64,000 nucleotides of DNA from BRH-c25 sp964619815 (GTDB lineage: Bacteria; Bacillota; Clostridia; Lutisporales; Lutisporaceae), in NCBI GenBank assembly GCA_964619815.1, contig CAZUGK010000003.1, positions 1 to 64,000 of the forward strand, written 5' to 3'. The translations under genes were made by a program, and so were the position numbers. The notes beneath the pieces are model-generated. The model was not told the origin of the DNA, ran no database searches, and worked only from the letters and a program-made list of their open reading frames with translations. This document shows positions 42,486-51,535 of the stretch, one piece after another (the first letter of the stretch is position 1; every line of letters begins with the position of its first letter).

Positions 42486-42749
42486 ATGCTAGACGGATTT
42501 GGATATGACGAAGGCATTAACCCTGCAGTTGCGAATGCAGGTTGTGCAGCACCAACTGCTGTATCACCAGTTGGCAGGAGAAATATACTAAGGGAAAATG
42601 GATTCCTCCTTCTGCTCTTGTTGTTTTTGCTCCTGGCATCATGCACAACAAGAGGCAGAGAGAAAAACTTCTTCTTTATCATCATACTTGCTATAATTGC
42701 CTTTGGCGGTTTTGGCAGGATCTTCGGTCACGATGACCCAGCTCTATAA
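42486..42749 (+). CDS. Small hypothetical membrane protein (87 aa)
   Basis: A soluble N-terminal part of about 38 residues (DGFGYDEGINPAVANAGCAA) is followed by a leucine-rich hydrophobic segment (NGFLLLLLLFLLLASC), a basic turn (TTRGREKN) and a second hydrophobic segment (FFFIIILAIIAFGGFGRIFG). AAAGGAGG lies before the ATG. The first hydrophobic segment ends in LASC and could be mistaken for a lipobox, but it is too far from the start and lacks a basic lead. Function unknown; it may be a sporulation or envelope peptide. Confidence 0.65.
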   Translation: MLDGFGYDEGINPAVANAGCAAPTAVSPVGRRNILRENGFLLLLLLFLLLASCTTRGREKNFFFIIILAIIAFGGFGRIFGHDDPAL

Positions 42750-43244
42750 ATTTACAACCGGATTGAATCTCTAGGGGACAGATAAATTCTGCCCCCTGCC
42801 AATTTCAAATTAGGTTTTATGATGCCAGGCACCGCACATTCGCACTTACGGGCAAAGCTTATCCTGAAGAACATTATCCTTTACCATCTGCAAATCACTT
42901 CAAGCATTATCTTTTCTAGGCTTTTCTCGCTATATGTTTTGTGCCGGATATAAGCAGTTAAAGCACTCCTTCTGTGATAACCGTGCGTTTACAATCAAGA
43001 GTCGTGCTTGGCTTAATATTATCTTGAGTTTTCTTGAATTAAGGTGCATACTTTAATTTATATGGTAGCCTTAATTATAGATAATATTACATTGCATGTA
43101 AGTTATATATTTTCTTATTAAAATTCTTAGGTCAGAATGGTGATCATAGGATGAAGAATACACTGGAAAAATCGCTAAAGCTACTACCATACTATTTTAA
43201 AATGAATAGTTCTTATACAAATGAATAAGAAAGGAGCTCCTATC
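42750..43244. other. Intergenic stretch with REP-like sequence
   Basis: About 495 bases without a gene. Near the left end GGGGACAGATAAATTCTGCC can fold on itself (GGGG with CCCC, 42774-42797) and is followed by TGCCAGGCACC at 42832-42842. Such sequences are scattered in clostridial genomes as short palindromic repeats. The right part is A+T-rich and probably contains the promoter of the truncated peptidase gene. Confidence 0.45.
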
Positions 43245-44183
43245 ATGAAAAAAGAGTTTCATAAAGAAAACAGAGAAATGCTGTATCAAAGCATGGAAGC
43301 AGGATCCCTTGTCATTCTGTTCAACGGCCGTGCACCTAGAAAAACTGGTGATGAATACTATCCCTTCTTTGCGAACCGTAATTTTGTATATTTAACAGGT
43401 ATAGAACAGCAAGACAGTATTCTTATGTCTACAGTACAGAAAAACGAGACAAACGAGATATTGTTCATACTTCCATCTGATCTTCTTGCTGAACGATGGA
43501 ATGGAGAAAGGCTGACAGAAACTGAAGCATATGAAGCTTCACAAATTGAGACAATCAAATACTTGGATCAATACAAATTTTTTTTGGACCGGGCATTAGT
43601 CTCCAATGAAATTCAGCAGGTCTACCTGGATTTTGATAAATTAACAAGTGATGAACCGGATAGTGATGCATATAAGCTGGCACAATACATCAAAACCAGA
43701 TATCCTTTCATCATGCTGAAAAACCTTCAACCACAACTTAAAAGACAACGAACTATAAAAAAGCCTTGTGAAATCGAAGCCATGAGAACAGCAGAAAAAA
43801 TCACAAGAGCAGGTATCCTCGCTATGATGCAGTCTTCAAAACCTGGCATGTATGAATATCAATACAAGGCAGAATTTGATTATACCCTTGCACAGCATGG
43901 AGTACTTACTCCTGGCTTCCCTCCCATCATCTCGGCCGGAAAGAATAATTTCTTTATACATTATTATTCCTATCGTGGACAAGCACAAGATGGAGACATG
44001 ATCCTAAATGATGTAGGCGCCTGCTGGGACAATGAAATCAACGATGTCTCCCGGGGATGGCCTTGTAATGGAAAGTTCAATGAAAAGCAGAAACTATTGT
44101 ACCAATGTGCCTATGAAACCTCTGAATACATGTTTCGTATGTTAAAGCCTGGAAAACACTATGGTGCCAGATACAGAAGTTAA
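43245..44183 (+). pseudogene. Truncated M24 aminopeptidase P family gene
   Basis: 312 residues remain. The N-terminal creatinase-like domain (FANRNFVYLTGIEQQDSILM) and the beginning of the catalytic pita-bread domain are present: KPCEIEAMRTAEKITRAGIL, LTPGFPPIISAGKNNFFIHY, MILNDVGACWDNEINDVSRG (first two metal Asp). The reading frame ends after LKPGKHYGARYRS, so the last about 100 residues with the remaining His and Glu ligands are lost. The break coincides with a palindromic element (44164-44236). GGAGC and a good distance support ATG 43245. The product cannot be active. Confidence 0.82.
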
Positions 44184-44236
44184 GAACTTATTTATTGAAA
44201 TTAATCAAATATGTTCTTATGTTCTGTACCTGACAC
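44164..44236. repeat. Palindromic element (GTGCCAGATAC type) at the broken end of the M24 gene
   Basis: GTGCCAGATACAGAA (44164-44178) and TTCTGTACCTGACAC (44222-44236) are inverted repeats with 13 of 15 bases paired, around 43 A+T-rich bases. The left arm contains the frame end of the peptidase. It resembles the outer arms of the element at 11654-11723. Confidence 0.55.
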
Positions 44237-44252
44237 AAATTTACCCTGATAC

Positions 44253-44477
44253 TTACCTAATCAGCGGCGGTATTGGTGGAATCTTATCAAGACTTGCAAT
44301 TTTTCCAGCATCTATCTTAAACCTTTTGTCATATTTCTCAGGGTCTGTAATATCTTCACTTTCAGTACTTCTCCAGGAAAAACAGCATATCTTACAGATA
44401 TATACTTCCCAAACATCTCCCACCGGGGATTTTGTCAACAGCTCAGTTTCCTTTGAGTCACATCTTGGACAAATCAT
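44253..44477 (-). CDS. vdcD: Non-oxidative hydroxyarylic acid decarboxylase, subunit D (VdcD/BsdD)
   Basis: A 74-residue zinc-ribbon-like protein: CPRCDSKETELLTKSPVGDV, then YICKICCFSWRSTESEDIT and the C-terminal FKIDAGKIASLDKIPPIPPL. The two Cys pairs and the end ExIxxxxxIPPIPP are diagnostic of VdcD/BsdD, the small partner of the UbiD-type subunit C. It overlaps the end of vdcC by one base. Confidence 0.93.
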   Translation of the reverse strand: MICPRCDSKETELLTKSPVGDVWEVYICKICCFSWRSTESEDITDPEKYDKRFKIDAGKIASLDKIPPIPPLIR

Positions 44478-45901
44478 TATTTCCCCTCCTTTGCAGCTTG
44501 TCTTAAATCTCTCAGGTAGTTTGCCCAGTAATCGGCTTTTTCCGGAACATCTAAAAGCTCAGTATCCCTGCCCTTGTCAGGAGCAACAGGAGTAGTGGCA
44601 TCGATTATAAGCTTTGTATGCATTCCAGCCGGCTCTGATGAGGGGTCCAAAGGCATACCTGGTGCATAAGGTATTTTAACAACATCCTTATCAGGCCTCA
44701 CCCTTGTTGTGAGTGCCCACATAACCTGCTCAAGGTTGAAAGGATCTACAAATTCATCGACAACAATGATTATCTTGGAGTAAGGCATTCCGTGGGGTGT
44801 TGACAAAAGCCGCATGGCAACGGCCTTACCATATCCTCCGAACCTGGATTTTGTTGAAATAATTACACCTATACCATGAGTATACATTGCGTTTACCGCG
44901 ACAACCTCAGGGAAATCCCTTTTAAGCTGCCTGTAAAGAGGAAGGCTGGTATTCAACGCCATAAGATAATCAATTTCAGTCCATGGCATACCCAGATATA
45001 AGTTTTCAAAAATCGGATTTGTCCTATGGGTTATGGTGTGTATCCTTACCTCAGGCTGAAGCCTTGCGCCTGAGTAGCTTCCGGGGAATTCTCCGAAAGG
45101 GCCTTCTATTTTCCTTTCCCTTGGAATTATATAGCCCTCCAGGACTACTTCGCTTCTTGCAGGAATGTCCAATCCACCCTGTTCACTTTTGATAAGCTCT
45201 ATAGGCTCTCCCTTCAATGCTCCGGCAAAGTCATACTCCGATTGAACATATTCTATAGGTGTGCTGGACATGAAGTTGAGCACCGGGTCGTTTCCAAGGC
45301 ATATTGCTATCGGAAGCGGCTCATTTTTTTCCTCCGCCCTCTTTAGATGCACTGCAATATCATGGAATGGAAGCGGTTGTATTCCAACCAGATCCTTTCC
45401 CTTTACCTGAATCCTGTAGGTTCCTGCGTTTTGCTTTTCGAAGTTGTCCGGATCCTCAGGGTCCTTGCTGACGATAAGCGCCTTTGATATATAAAAACCT
45501 CCGTCATATTTATTAACTCTGAAAAGAGATAGTATATCAAAAAGATTGATATTCTCAGTGATCTTGACTTCCTTTACAGGTCCGTTTTCTACCCATACCG
45601 GCTTAATAGGGTATTTTGACCACTTCCTGTCCAATTCAAAAAACTGCTCCTTGACAGGGGTATCCTTGGGCATGCCAAGCATCAGGGCATGATTCTGCCA
45701 TGAACCATGGACATTTAAAGCTACACTGTTTTTATAGCCCTTTACTTTTTCAACAATTACAGCTGGACCGTTTTCCATGTTAGGCGCTGACCTTCCGATG
45801 GCACTCAGATCCGGCTCAGGCATTACTTCTTCTTTAATTCTTATCAGCTGTTTTTCTTTTTCAAGTACTTCTAAAAATCCTCTTAAATCTTTGTATCGCA
45901 T
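44477..45901 (-). CDS. vdcC: UbiD-family decarboxylase, hydroxyarylic acid decarboxylase subunit C (VdcC/BsdC)
   Basis: 474 residues of the UbiD family, which use prenylated FMN. Segments LRGFLEVLEKEKQLIRIKEE, NRPAGTYRIQ-like text (KQNAGTYRIQVKGKDLVGI), PIAICLGNDPVLNFMSSTPI, EGPFGEFPGSYSGA and VVDEFVDPFNLEQVMWALTT are characteristic. The Glu-Arg-Glu catalytic set is consistent with RIQ and EGPFGE(F)PG. Together with VdcD it should decarboxylate vanillate, 4-hydroxybenzoate or a similar phenolic acid. The flavin prenyltransferase (UbiX/VdcB) is not in the window, so it must be elsewhere. It follows the IclR gene by 12 bases. Confidence 0.92.
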   Translation of the reverse strand: MRYKDLRGFLEVLEKEKQLIRIKEEVMPEPDLSAIGRSAPNMENGPAVIVEKVKGYKNSVALNVHGSWQNHALMLGMPKDTPVKEQFFELDRKWSKYPIKPVWVENGPVKEVKITENINLFDILSLFRVNKYDGGFYISKALIVSKDPEDPDNFEKQNAGTYRIQVKGKDLVGIQPLPFHDIAVHLKRAEEKNEPLPIAICLGNDPVLNFMSSTPIEYVQSEYDFAGALKGEPIELIKSEQGGLDIPARSEVVLEGYIIPRERKIEGPFGEFPGSYSGARLQPEVRIHTITHRTNPIFENLYLGMPWTEIDYLMALNTSLPLYRQLKRDFPEVVAVNAMYTHGIGVIISTKSRFGGYGKAVAMRLLSTPHGMPYSKIIIVVDEFVDPFNLEQVMWALTTRVRPDKDVVKIPYAPGMPLDPSSEPAGMHTKLIIDATTPVAPDKGRDTELLDVPEKADYWANYLRDLRQAAKEGK

Positions 45902-45913
45902 TTTATCACTCCA

Positions 45914-46684
45914 TCATTCTGCATATCCCATTTCACGTGAGATTTCCTCAGCAGTTTCTTTTATTGATTCCACCATTGCTTCCTTATTTTTTTTCATTAT
46001 CTCTGCAGCTCCGGAAATACTGACTGCTGCAAAGGTATTTCCATTAATATCTTTTATAGGAGCCGCATAGCAGACAAGCCCAACCTCAGTTTCACCCCGG
46101 TCCTCAGAATATCCCTGCTCCTTTATCTTCTTCAGCTCTTCAATAAGTTTTTCATAATTAGTTATTGTTGTTGCGGTCATCTTTTCAAAGGTAAACGACT
46201 TTATAATCTTTTCCAGGTATTCATCCAAGCGGCCGGCAAGCATAGCTTTACCACCTGCAGTACAGTACGACGGTTTTTTTGAACCTATCTGGGAAGTCAT
46301 TATAAAACTTGAGGTACTCTGCTCCTTTTCCATAAAGATTATATTGGAATAATCCTTACTGTCCAATATTGACAGATGTGTTGTCTGATTATATTTATCA
46401 CGTAATTTCTGCAGGAAAGGCCTTGCAACAGATAAAAAATTAAGCCTTTCTATAACAATTGCACCGTAATGAGCAAATTTGAGGCCAAGACGATATTTTG
46501 CATTTGGCGACTTTTGTACATATTCTTTTTTTTCAAGGGTATAAAGCAGCCTGAAAACGCTCGCCCTTCCCATATCCAGTTCCTTGCTTATATCTGCAAC
46601 TCCAAGTTCGCTGTTTTTACTTAATAGATCCAGTATCTCCAGTGCGTTTGTCACCGAACTCAATAAATATTTGTCATTATCCAT
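45914..46684 (-). CDS. IclR-family regulator of the vdcCD operon
   Basis: 256 residues. The N-terminal winged helix reads ALEILDLLSKNSELGVADIS, KELDMGRASVFRLLYTLEKK and EYVQKSPNAKYRLGLK; the C-terminal effector domain has ATHLSILD-like text (TTHLSILDSKDYSNIIFMEK), SYCTAGGKAMLA, EQGYSEDRGETEVGLVCYAA and IKDINGNTFAAVSISGA. It should bind an aromatic acid or metabolite. It is the first gene of a three-gene operon, and a 35-bp inverted repeat over its promoter suggests self-regulation. Confidence 0.93.
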   Translation of the reverse strand: MDNDKYLLSSVTNALEILDLLSKNSELGVADISKELDMGRASVFRLLYTLEKKEYVQKSPNAKYRLGLKFAHYGAIVIERLNFLSVARPFLQKLRDKYNQTTHLSILDSKDYSNIIFMEKEQSTSSFIMTSQIGSKKPSYCTAGGKAMLAGRLDEYLEKIIKSFTFEKMTATTITNYEKLIEELKKIKEQGYSEDRGETEVGLVCYAAPIKDINGNTFAAVSISGAAEIMKKNKEAMVESIKETAEEISREMGYAE

Positions 46685-46704
46685 TTAGCTCCCAAAACTC
46701 CTTT

Positions 46705-46739
46705 GTGTTATAATAAAAATTTATTCTTTATTATAACAC
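46705..46739 (-). promoter_or_regulatory. 35-bp inverted repeat over the IclR promoter
   Basis: GTGTTATAATAAA (46705-46717) and TTTATTATAACAC (46727-46739) are perfect 13-bp arms around nine bases. Each arm includes TATAAT on one strand, so the operator overlaps the -10 region of the IclR-vdcCD promoter, 21 bases before the start codon, and may also cover a divergent one. Confidence 0.75.
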
Positions 46740-46846
46740 ACTAATGCACAGGTGGAAATTGTACAAACGATAATACGCCTTCAACATTTAAATATAATTA
46801 GAAATAACTCTACATACGGACTATTTATCTGTTTAATTTATTATTT

Positions 46847-46880
46847 GCAGATATGGCAAGCTATTACTTGCCATATCTGC
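46847..46880. other. 14-bp perfect hairpin between the DASS transporter and IclR genes
   Basis: GCAGATATGGCAAG and CTTGCCATATCTGC with a six-base loop. A T-rich stretch follows only on the plus strand. It probably still ends or protects the transporter transcript; the exact role is open. Confidence 0.6.
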
Positions 46881-46904
46881 ATTTTGATTTTATTTTTATT
46901 GTTT

Positions 46905-48344
46905 TTAATAAATGCCAATCATTTGCGCTATATACATAAACGCTGCATTTACAATAATCCAGATCAGAGATATTATAATACCAGGTTTTATCATGTCAGG
47001 CATTTTCCAGTATTTGTAGTCATAGGTTGTAAGTGGAATCGGATCAAGTGGCATCAGGAAAACACATGATGCTGTGAAAGCCACAGGCAATGTTAATGCT
47101 ATCGGGTTAATTCCAATGTTCTGAGAAAGTATGGCAAGTACTGGAATTGCTATGGCAAGAACTGCACTACCCGCAGGTATCAGCAAGTGTATGAATATTC
47201 CAAATGCAGTTACTGCTAAAAGCAGTCCTAATATGCCAACTCCTGCCAAACCGCCAAGGAAGGTATTTGAAATCCATGCAGCTCCTTTTGTTGCAACTAT
47301 AGCCATAGCCAGTGAATTAGAGGCTGCAACCAGGAACAGGACATCTAATGCTATTTTCCCTTTGACATTCTCCCATGTAATAAGATTAACTCCTGGAAGG
47401 AAAAATACCGCTGCAGTTAAAACTCCAACAAAAGCTGTATCTAATTTATTGAATGGCTGTGTAAACCAAAGAATCAGAGTTATTGTAAAAATAAATGCAA
47501 ATTTTCTCTCTTCAATTTTCATAGGTCCGAGCAGTTTTAGATCCTTCTTGGTATCTTCCAATCCCTGAACAGTTTTAAATTCTGCAGGATACATGTTTCT
47601 TATCACTAACCATGCAACCAGTGTTAAAACTAAAGCCATAGGAATACCTATAATTGACCACTGAAGAAAATTCACTTCAACATTGGCACTGCTCTTTATC
47701 AGATTTATTGCCAGCAGGTTCAACCCGCTTCCTGCAGGTGTTCCAATGCCGCCGATTGCCGCTGCTATCGGTATTCCAACCATGATGCTCTTTCCAAAAT
47801 TTGATTTCCCGGGCATGCAATTATTTTTTTTCAGCAATGTATATGCAATACCGCTAAAAATAATTGCAGTCGGAATATCAGCAAGAACCATTGATACTAT
47901 TGTAGTTGGAAGCATAAAACTAAGGAGTACATTGCTTGATTTGCTGCCGAACATTGAGCTTACTATTAATGAAATCCTGTTTCCAAGTCCGGTACCAATA
48001 AAGGTTGCTGCAATAATAAAAGCCGCATATATAAACACAACTGTAGTTATCATAAAATTTGACATGGCATCTTTTGTTGTGACAATTTTAAGAGTTGGCA
48101 GCATCATTGTTAAAAGAACTGATGATATACCAATAGGAAGAGCTTCAGTTACCCAGATTATGACTGCACAAGCCATAAGGGCAAGGGCTTTAAGCCCTTC
48201 TTTAGTGAGTCCCTCAGGAGGAGTCATGCTCGAAAGTACAATATAGAGTACCGCGCAAAAGGCTACAATTAAAAGCTTATAGTAACCTTTCTTTTCTTTA
48301 ACATTTATATCACTATTAGTATTTGCTTCAATATTTGATTCCAT
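46905..48344 (-). CDS. DASS/SLC13 family anion:sodium symporter
   Basis: 479 residues with about 12 to 13 hydrophobic segments. Marks of the divalent anion/sodium symporter family are AVIIWVTEALPIGISSVLLT, IGGIGTPAGSGLNLLAINLI (first SNT-like loop), and LDVLFLVAASNSLAMAIVAT with the closing SCVFLMPLDPIPLTTYDYKY. Likely substrates are dicarboxylates, tricarboxylates or aromatic acids. The ATG at 48344 is chosen by AAGGAG nine bases upstream. It follows ptb by 110 bases on the same strand, so it may export the acid made by Ptb-Buk or import a carboxylate; direction cannot be told from sequence. Confidence 0.88.
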   Translation of the reverse strand: MESNIEANTNSDINVKEKKGYYKLLIVAFCAVLYIVLSSMTPPEGLTKEGLKALALMACAVIIWVTEALPIGISSVLLTMMLPTLKIVTTKDAMSNFMITTVVFIYAAFIIAATFIGTGLGNRISLIVSSMFGSKSSNVLLSFMLPTTIVSMVLADIPTAIIFSGIAYTLLKKNNCMPGKSNFGKSIMVGIPIAAAIGGIGTPAGSGLNLLAINLIKSSANVEVNFLQWSIIGIPMALVLTLVAWLVIRNMYPAEFKTVQGLEDTKKDLKLLGPMKIEERKFAFIFTITLILWFTQPFNKLDTAFVGVLTAAVFFLPGVNLITWENVKGKIALDVLFLVAASNSLAMAIVATKGAAWISNTFLGGLAGVGILGLLLAVTAFGIFIHLLIPAGSAVLAIAIPVLAILSQNIGINPIALTLPVAFTASCVFLMPLDPIPLTTYDYKYWKMPDMIKPGIIISLIWIIVNAAFMYIAQMIGIY

Positions 48345-48454
48345 AATTATCCACTCCTTTTTCAAATAATAGGATCCGGTAGTAGAAAACAGCAAACATA
48401 AAGTCAAACCCTTTACAAAAATAATTCGTATACATTTAGATAAATACAAATTTG

Positions 48455-49348
48455 CTATGAAATATAACTAGCAAGTGCTAAAGAAAATAATTTATTTTTT
48501 ACGGTTTCAGTCCTTGATGTCATTATTATTGGTGCGCCTGCCCCAATTACAGCTGCAGCTACGTCTTTATTTGCATAGTATGTCAATGCTTTTGTCAAAG
48601 TATTCCCAACAAGCAAATTTGGTGCAAGCAGGATATCTGCCCGCCCGGCGACCTCGCCTTTTATTTCTTTACGCTCTGCTGCTTCAATTGAAATCGCATT
48701 ATCCAGTGCAAACGGGCCATCAATTATTGCATTCTTTATCTGCCCTCTATCACCCATTTTACTTAGGATAGCTGCTTCCATCGTATCAGGCATTGTTGTA
48801 TTTATTAGCTCCAATGCAGCTAGAATGGCAACTCTAGGTCTTTCATACCCTAACTTCAATGCTAATTCTACTGCATTTTCAATAAGCTGCTTCTTTTCAT
48901 CCAGAGTAGGTTGAATAGCCATAGCACAGTCTGTAAGCAACTGTAACCCGTCTCCTGATATTTTTTCAAATACCGAAATCTGACTTACCAGCTTTCCTGT
49001 GTTCAATCCCTTCTCTTTATTGAGTACAGCTTTCAAAAAAATACTTGTGTGCAATAATCCTTTCATAATTACCTTTGCCTGCCCGTTTTTTACAATTTCA
49101 ACTGCCTTTTCGGCAGCTTTTTTATGGTCCGGTTCATTGATAATTTCACAGTTAAGCTTATAATTAAATCCATCTGCAATTTTTTTTATTTTCTCTTCGT
49201 CCCCTACTAGAATGAACTCAGCAAGTTTAAGCTCTTCTGCCTCTTTAACAATCTCTACAACTTCAGGATCTTCTGCTGAAGCTACAGCAATTATTTTCTT
49301 TTCCTTACCTTTAACTTGCTCCATTAAGTCATCAAAGCTCTTGATCAT
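48455..49348 (-). CDS. ptb: Phosphate butyryltransferase
   Basis: 297 residues of the PTA/PTB family: IIAVASAEDPEVVEIVKEAE, LIMKGLLHTSIFLKAVLNKE-like text (KVIMKGLLHTSIFLKAVLNK), DGPFALDNAIS, NLLVGNTLTKALTYYAN and AAVIGAGAPIIMTSR. It converts an acyl-CoA and phosphate to acyl phosphate, acting on butyryl- and branched-chain acyl-CoA. It lies 41 bases after the butyrate kinase gene in the same direction. Confidence 0.93.
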   Translation of the reverse strand: MIKSFDDLMEQVKGKEKKIIAVASAEDPEVVEIVKEAEELKLAEFILVGDEEKIKKIADGFNYKLNCEIINEPDHKKAAEKAVEIVKNGQAKVIMKGLLHTSIFLKAVLNKEKGLNTGKLVSQISVFEKISGDGLQLLTDCAMAIQPTLDEKKQLIENAVELALKLGYERPRVAILAALELINTTMPDTMEAAILSKMGDRGQIKNAIIDGPFALDNAISIEAAERKEIKGEVAGRADILLAPNLLVGNTLTKALTYYANKDVAAAVIGAGAPIIMTSRTETVKNKLFSLALASYIS

Positions 49349-49389
49349 TATTTCACCCCATATTATCTATAAGTTGTTTCATGACTATA

Positions 49390-50472
49390 TCAACTACTTT
49401 TCCCAGCCTGCATTATCTTAATTTCCCTCTCTCCTTTAAGGCTATGGTATGCTCCCAATGCCAACGCCTCCATTTCATGCTCGCCGGGATAGCTTACAAT
49501 CGGCGCTATAAAGCTTACATGGTCTTTAATGAATTCAGTGACATATTTGGAATATGCTATTCCTCCTGTAAGCAGTATGGCATCAACCTGCCCCTTAAGA
49601 ACCGGCGCAACAAAACCTATCTCCTTGGATGTCTGATAAAGCATTGCATCCAGACATTCTTTATACTTTTCATCTCCGGCCAGCGCCTTTTCCTCAACGG
49701 TTTTTACATCATTTTCCCCCAAATATGACATCATTCCGCCAAGTCCATTTATCCTCCGCTTCATTTCAGAGAGCGTATACTTGCCCGAAAAACACGCTTC
49801 GACCAGAGCTCCAACAGGTAATGTACCCGTACGGTTTGTTGAAAACGGTCCGTCACCCTCAAGTCCATTGTTGGCGTCTACCATCTTGCCTTTTTTGTGG
49901 GCTGCAACTGATATTCCCCCACCCATGTGGACAACAATCAGGTTTAAATCCTCGTATGGCCTGCCAATATCTTTTGCATACTGCCGCCCTACAGCCCTGT
50001 GGTTTAGTGCATGGAAGCTGCTTCTCCTTGGCATGTCCGGCAATCCGCTGTATCTTGCCAAAGGTTCAAATTCATCAGTTGTAGGTGGGTCAACAACAAG
50101 TGGGATTGCTTTTCCCTCATTAGCCATTGTAAAGGCTATGAGAGCTCCAATATCGCATGCGTGACGCCCAAATTTTCCGCTTTTAATTTCATCAAGCATT
50201 TCTTCATTGATTCGATACGTTCCTCCTACTATAGGGTGAGTATGACCTCCCCTGCTGACAATTGCATCAAGCTCCTTGTAATCAATACCCTGGGTTTTCA
50301 AGAATTCGTTGATCGCATCAAACCTGTACTGATATTGATCCAGGATTGTCGGATAACCTTTGATTTCCTCAGCCTTATGCTCGATGTTTACTTTAATCAT
50401 ACAGTGCTCATCTTCATAATAAGCCAGCTTGCTGGAAGTGGAGCCCAGATTTATTGCGACTATCTTGTACAT
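49390..50472 (-). CDS. buk: Butyrate kinase
   Basis: 360 residues of the acetokinase family: YKIVAINLGSTSSKLAYYED, AIVSRGGHTHPIVGGTYRIN, NRAVGRQYA-type HALNHRAVGRQYAKD, VHMGGGISVAAHKKGKMVDA and LLTGGIAYSKYVTEFI. It makes ATP from butyryl or isobutyryl/isovaleryl phosphate. The start at 50472 has GGAGG six bases upstream. Together with ptb it forms the energy-conserving end of acyl-CoA breakdown. Confidence 0.95.
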   Translation of the reverse strand: MYKIVAINLGSTSSKLAYYEDEHCMIKVNIEHKAEEIKGYPTILDQYQYRFDAINEFLKTQGIDYKELDAIVSRGGHTHPIVGGTYRINEEMLDEIKSGKFGRHACDIGALIAFTMANEGKAIPLVVDPPTTDEFEPLARYSGLPDMPRRSSFHALNHRAVGRQYAKDIGRPYEDLNLIVVHMGGGISVAAHKKGKMVDANNGLEGDGPFSTNRTGTLPVGALVEACFSGKYTLSEMKRRINGLGGMMSYLGENDVKTVEEKALAGDEKYKECLDAMLYQTSKEIGFVAPVLKGQVDAILLTGGIAYSKYVTEFIKDHVSFIAPIVSYPGEHEMEALALGAYHSLKGEREIKIMQAGKSS

Positions 50473-50656
50473 GACATTCCTCCTTTTAATGGATTTAATT
50501 GTGTTCTTTTTGATTTTGTGACCGACCAACGCTGATTTTGGGGGTTTTTCAGCTATAGATATAATATGTTTTATAAAATTATCTATTGGTCCTTAATATA
50601 GGAGTAATTGCCTTAAGCAATTTCCCTGTATTAATCTGAGTTAATTCTGATTTGAA

Positions 50657-51535
50657 CTACGCCAAATTTTCTAATTTTTTAATATATTTATTGTAATATT
50701 CCGTAGTATATTTCTGTAGTTCCTGCCTTTGTTCAGCGTTGAGACCTTTGAATCTTCCCTGCAGCTTTATATAATTCTCAACAGGTGTCAACTCTTTCGG
50801 CTTATAATTGATTTTAACTTTTCCATCTTCGTATTCATATAAGATCCAGGACCCCGTCTGTACAGCCAGTCTTGCCAATTCAATAGACTTAGCAGGATCA
50901 GATCTCCATCCGGTCGGACATGGTGTATGGATGTGCAACAAAGATGGCCCATCAGTATCCTTTGCTTTCTGAACCTTTTTCTGCAGGTCTGCAAGATTGT
51001 GTATTGAAGCTGTCGCAGCATAAGGGATATCATGCGCAATCGCTATCTGCATTAAGTCTTTTCTTCCGGTTGGCTTCCCTGCAGGTGAAGTTGTTGTGCT
51101 TGCCAGATATGGTGTTGCACTGCTGCCCTGTATTCCGGTATTCATATATGCTTCATTGTCGTAGCAGATATAAAGTATTTTATCTCTTCTTTCAAAAGCT
51201 CCGGATAATGACTGAAGTCCAATATCCAGAGTTCCGCCGTCGCCTGCAAATCCAACAACGGTTGTATGTGTATTTCCTTTTGCATTTAGCGCAGCTCTTA
51301 CTCCTACAGCACTAGCTGCAGTATTTTCCAAGTTTCCCTGGTATCCTGGAACTTTTATTGCAGTTTCCTTTCCAAAACCTGAAAATGATGCTGCACATCC
51401 TGGTGGTATTATAATAATTGTGTCTTCTCCCAATACGTCCATAACTTTTCTAATAACCAGTTCCAGTCCGCAACCTGCACATGCACTCATCCCATGTGGT
51501 ATTAATCCTTTTGAATTATGAACTATATCATGCAT
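50657..51535 (-). CDS. 2-oxoacid:ferredoxin oxidoreductase beta subunit (TPP-binding)
   Basis: 292 residues. The N-terminal GMSACAGCGLELVIRKVMD carries one cluster Cys pair, the TPP motif is GFAGDGGTLDIGLQSLSGAF with CYDNEAYMNTGIQGSSATP, and TPCPTGWRSDPAKSIELAR follows. This is the catalytic subunit of pyruvate or 2-ketoisovalerate ferredoxin oxidoreductase. It overlaps the alpha gene by eight bases. Coupling with Ptb-Buk favours branched-chain 2-oxoacids, but pyruvate is not excluded. Confidence 0.93.
   Translation of the reverse strand: MHDIVHNSKGLIPHGMSACAGCGLELVIRKVMDVLGEDTIIIIPPGCAASFSGFGKETAIKVPGYQGNLENTAASAVGVRAALNAKGNTHTTVVGFAGDGGTLDIGLQSLSGAFERRDKILYICYDNEAYMNTGIQGSSATPYLASTTTSPAGKPTGRKDLMQIAIAHDIPYAATASIHNLADLQKKVQKAKDTDGPSLLHIHTPCPTGWRSDPAKSIELARLAVQTGSWILYEYEDGKVKINYKPKELTPVENYIKLQGRFKGLNAEQRQELQKYTTEYYNKYIKKLENLA

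Noticed and set aside
42486..42749. Lipoprotein interpretation of the 87-residue protein (LLLASC motif)
   Set aside because: The Cys follows residue 50 and the hydrophobic stretch is not preceded by a basic N-region at the start, so a signal peptide of the lipoprotein type is unlikely.
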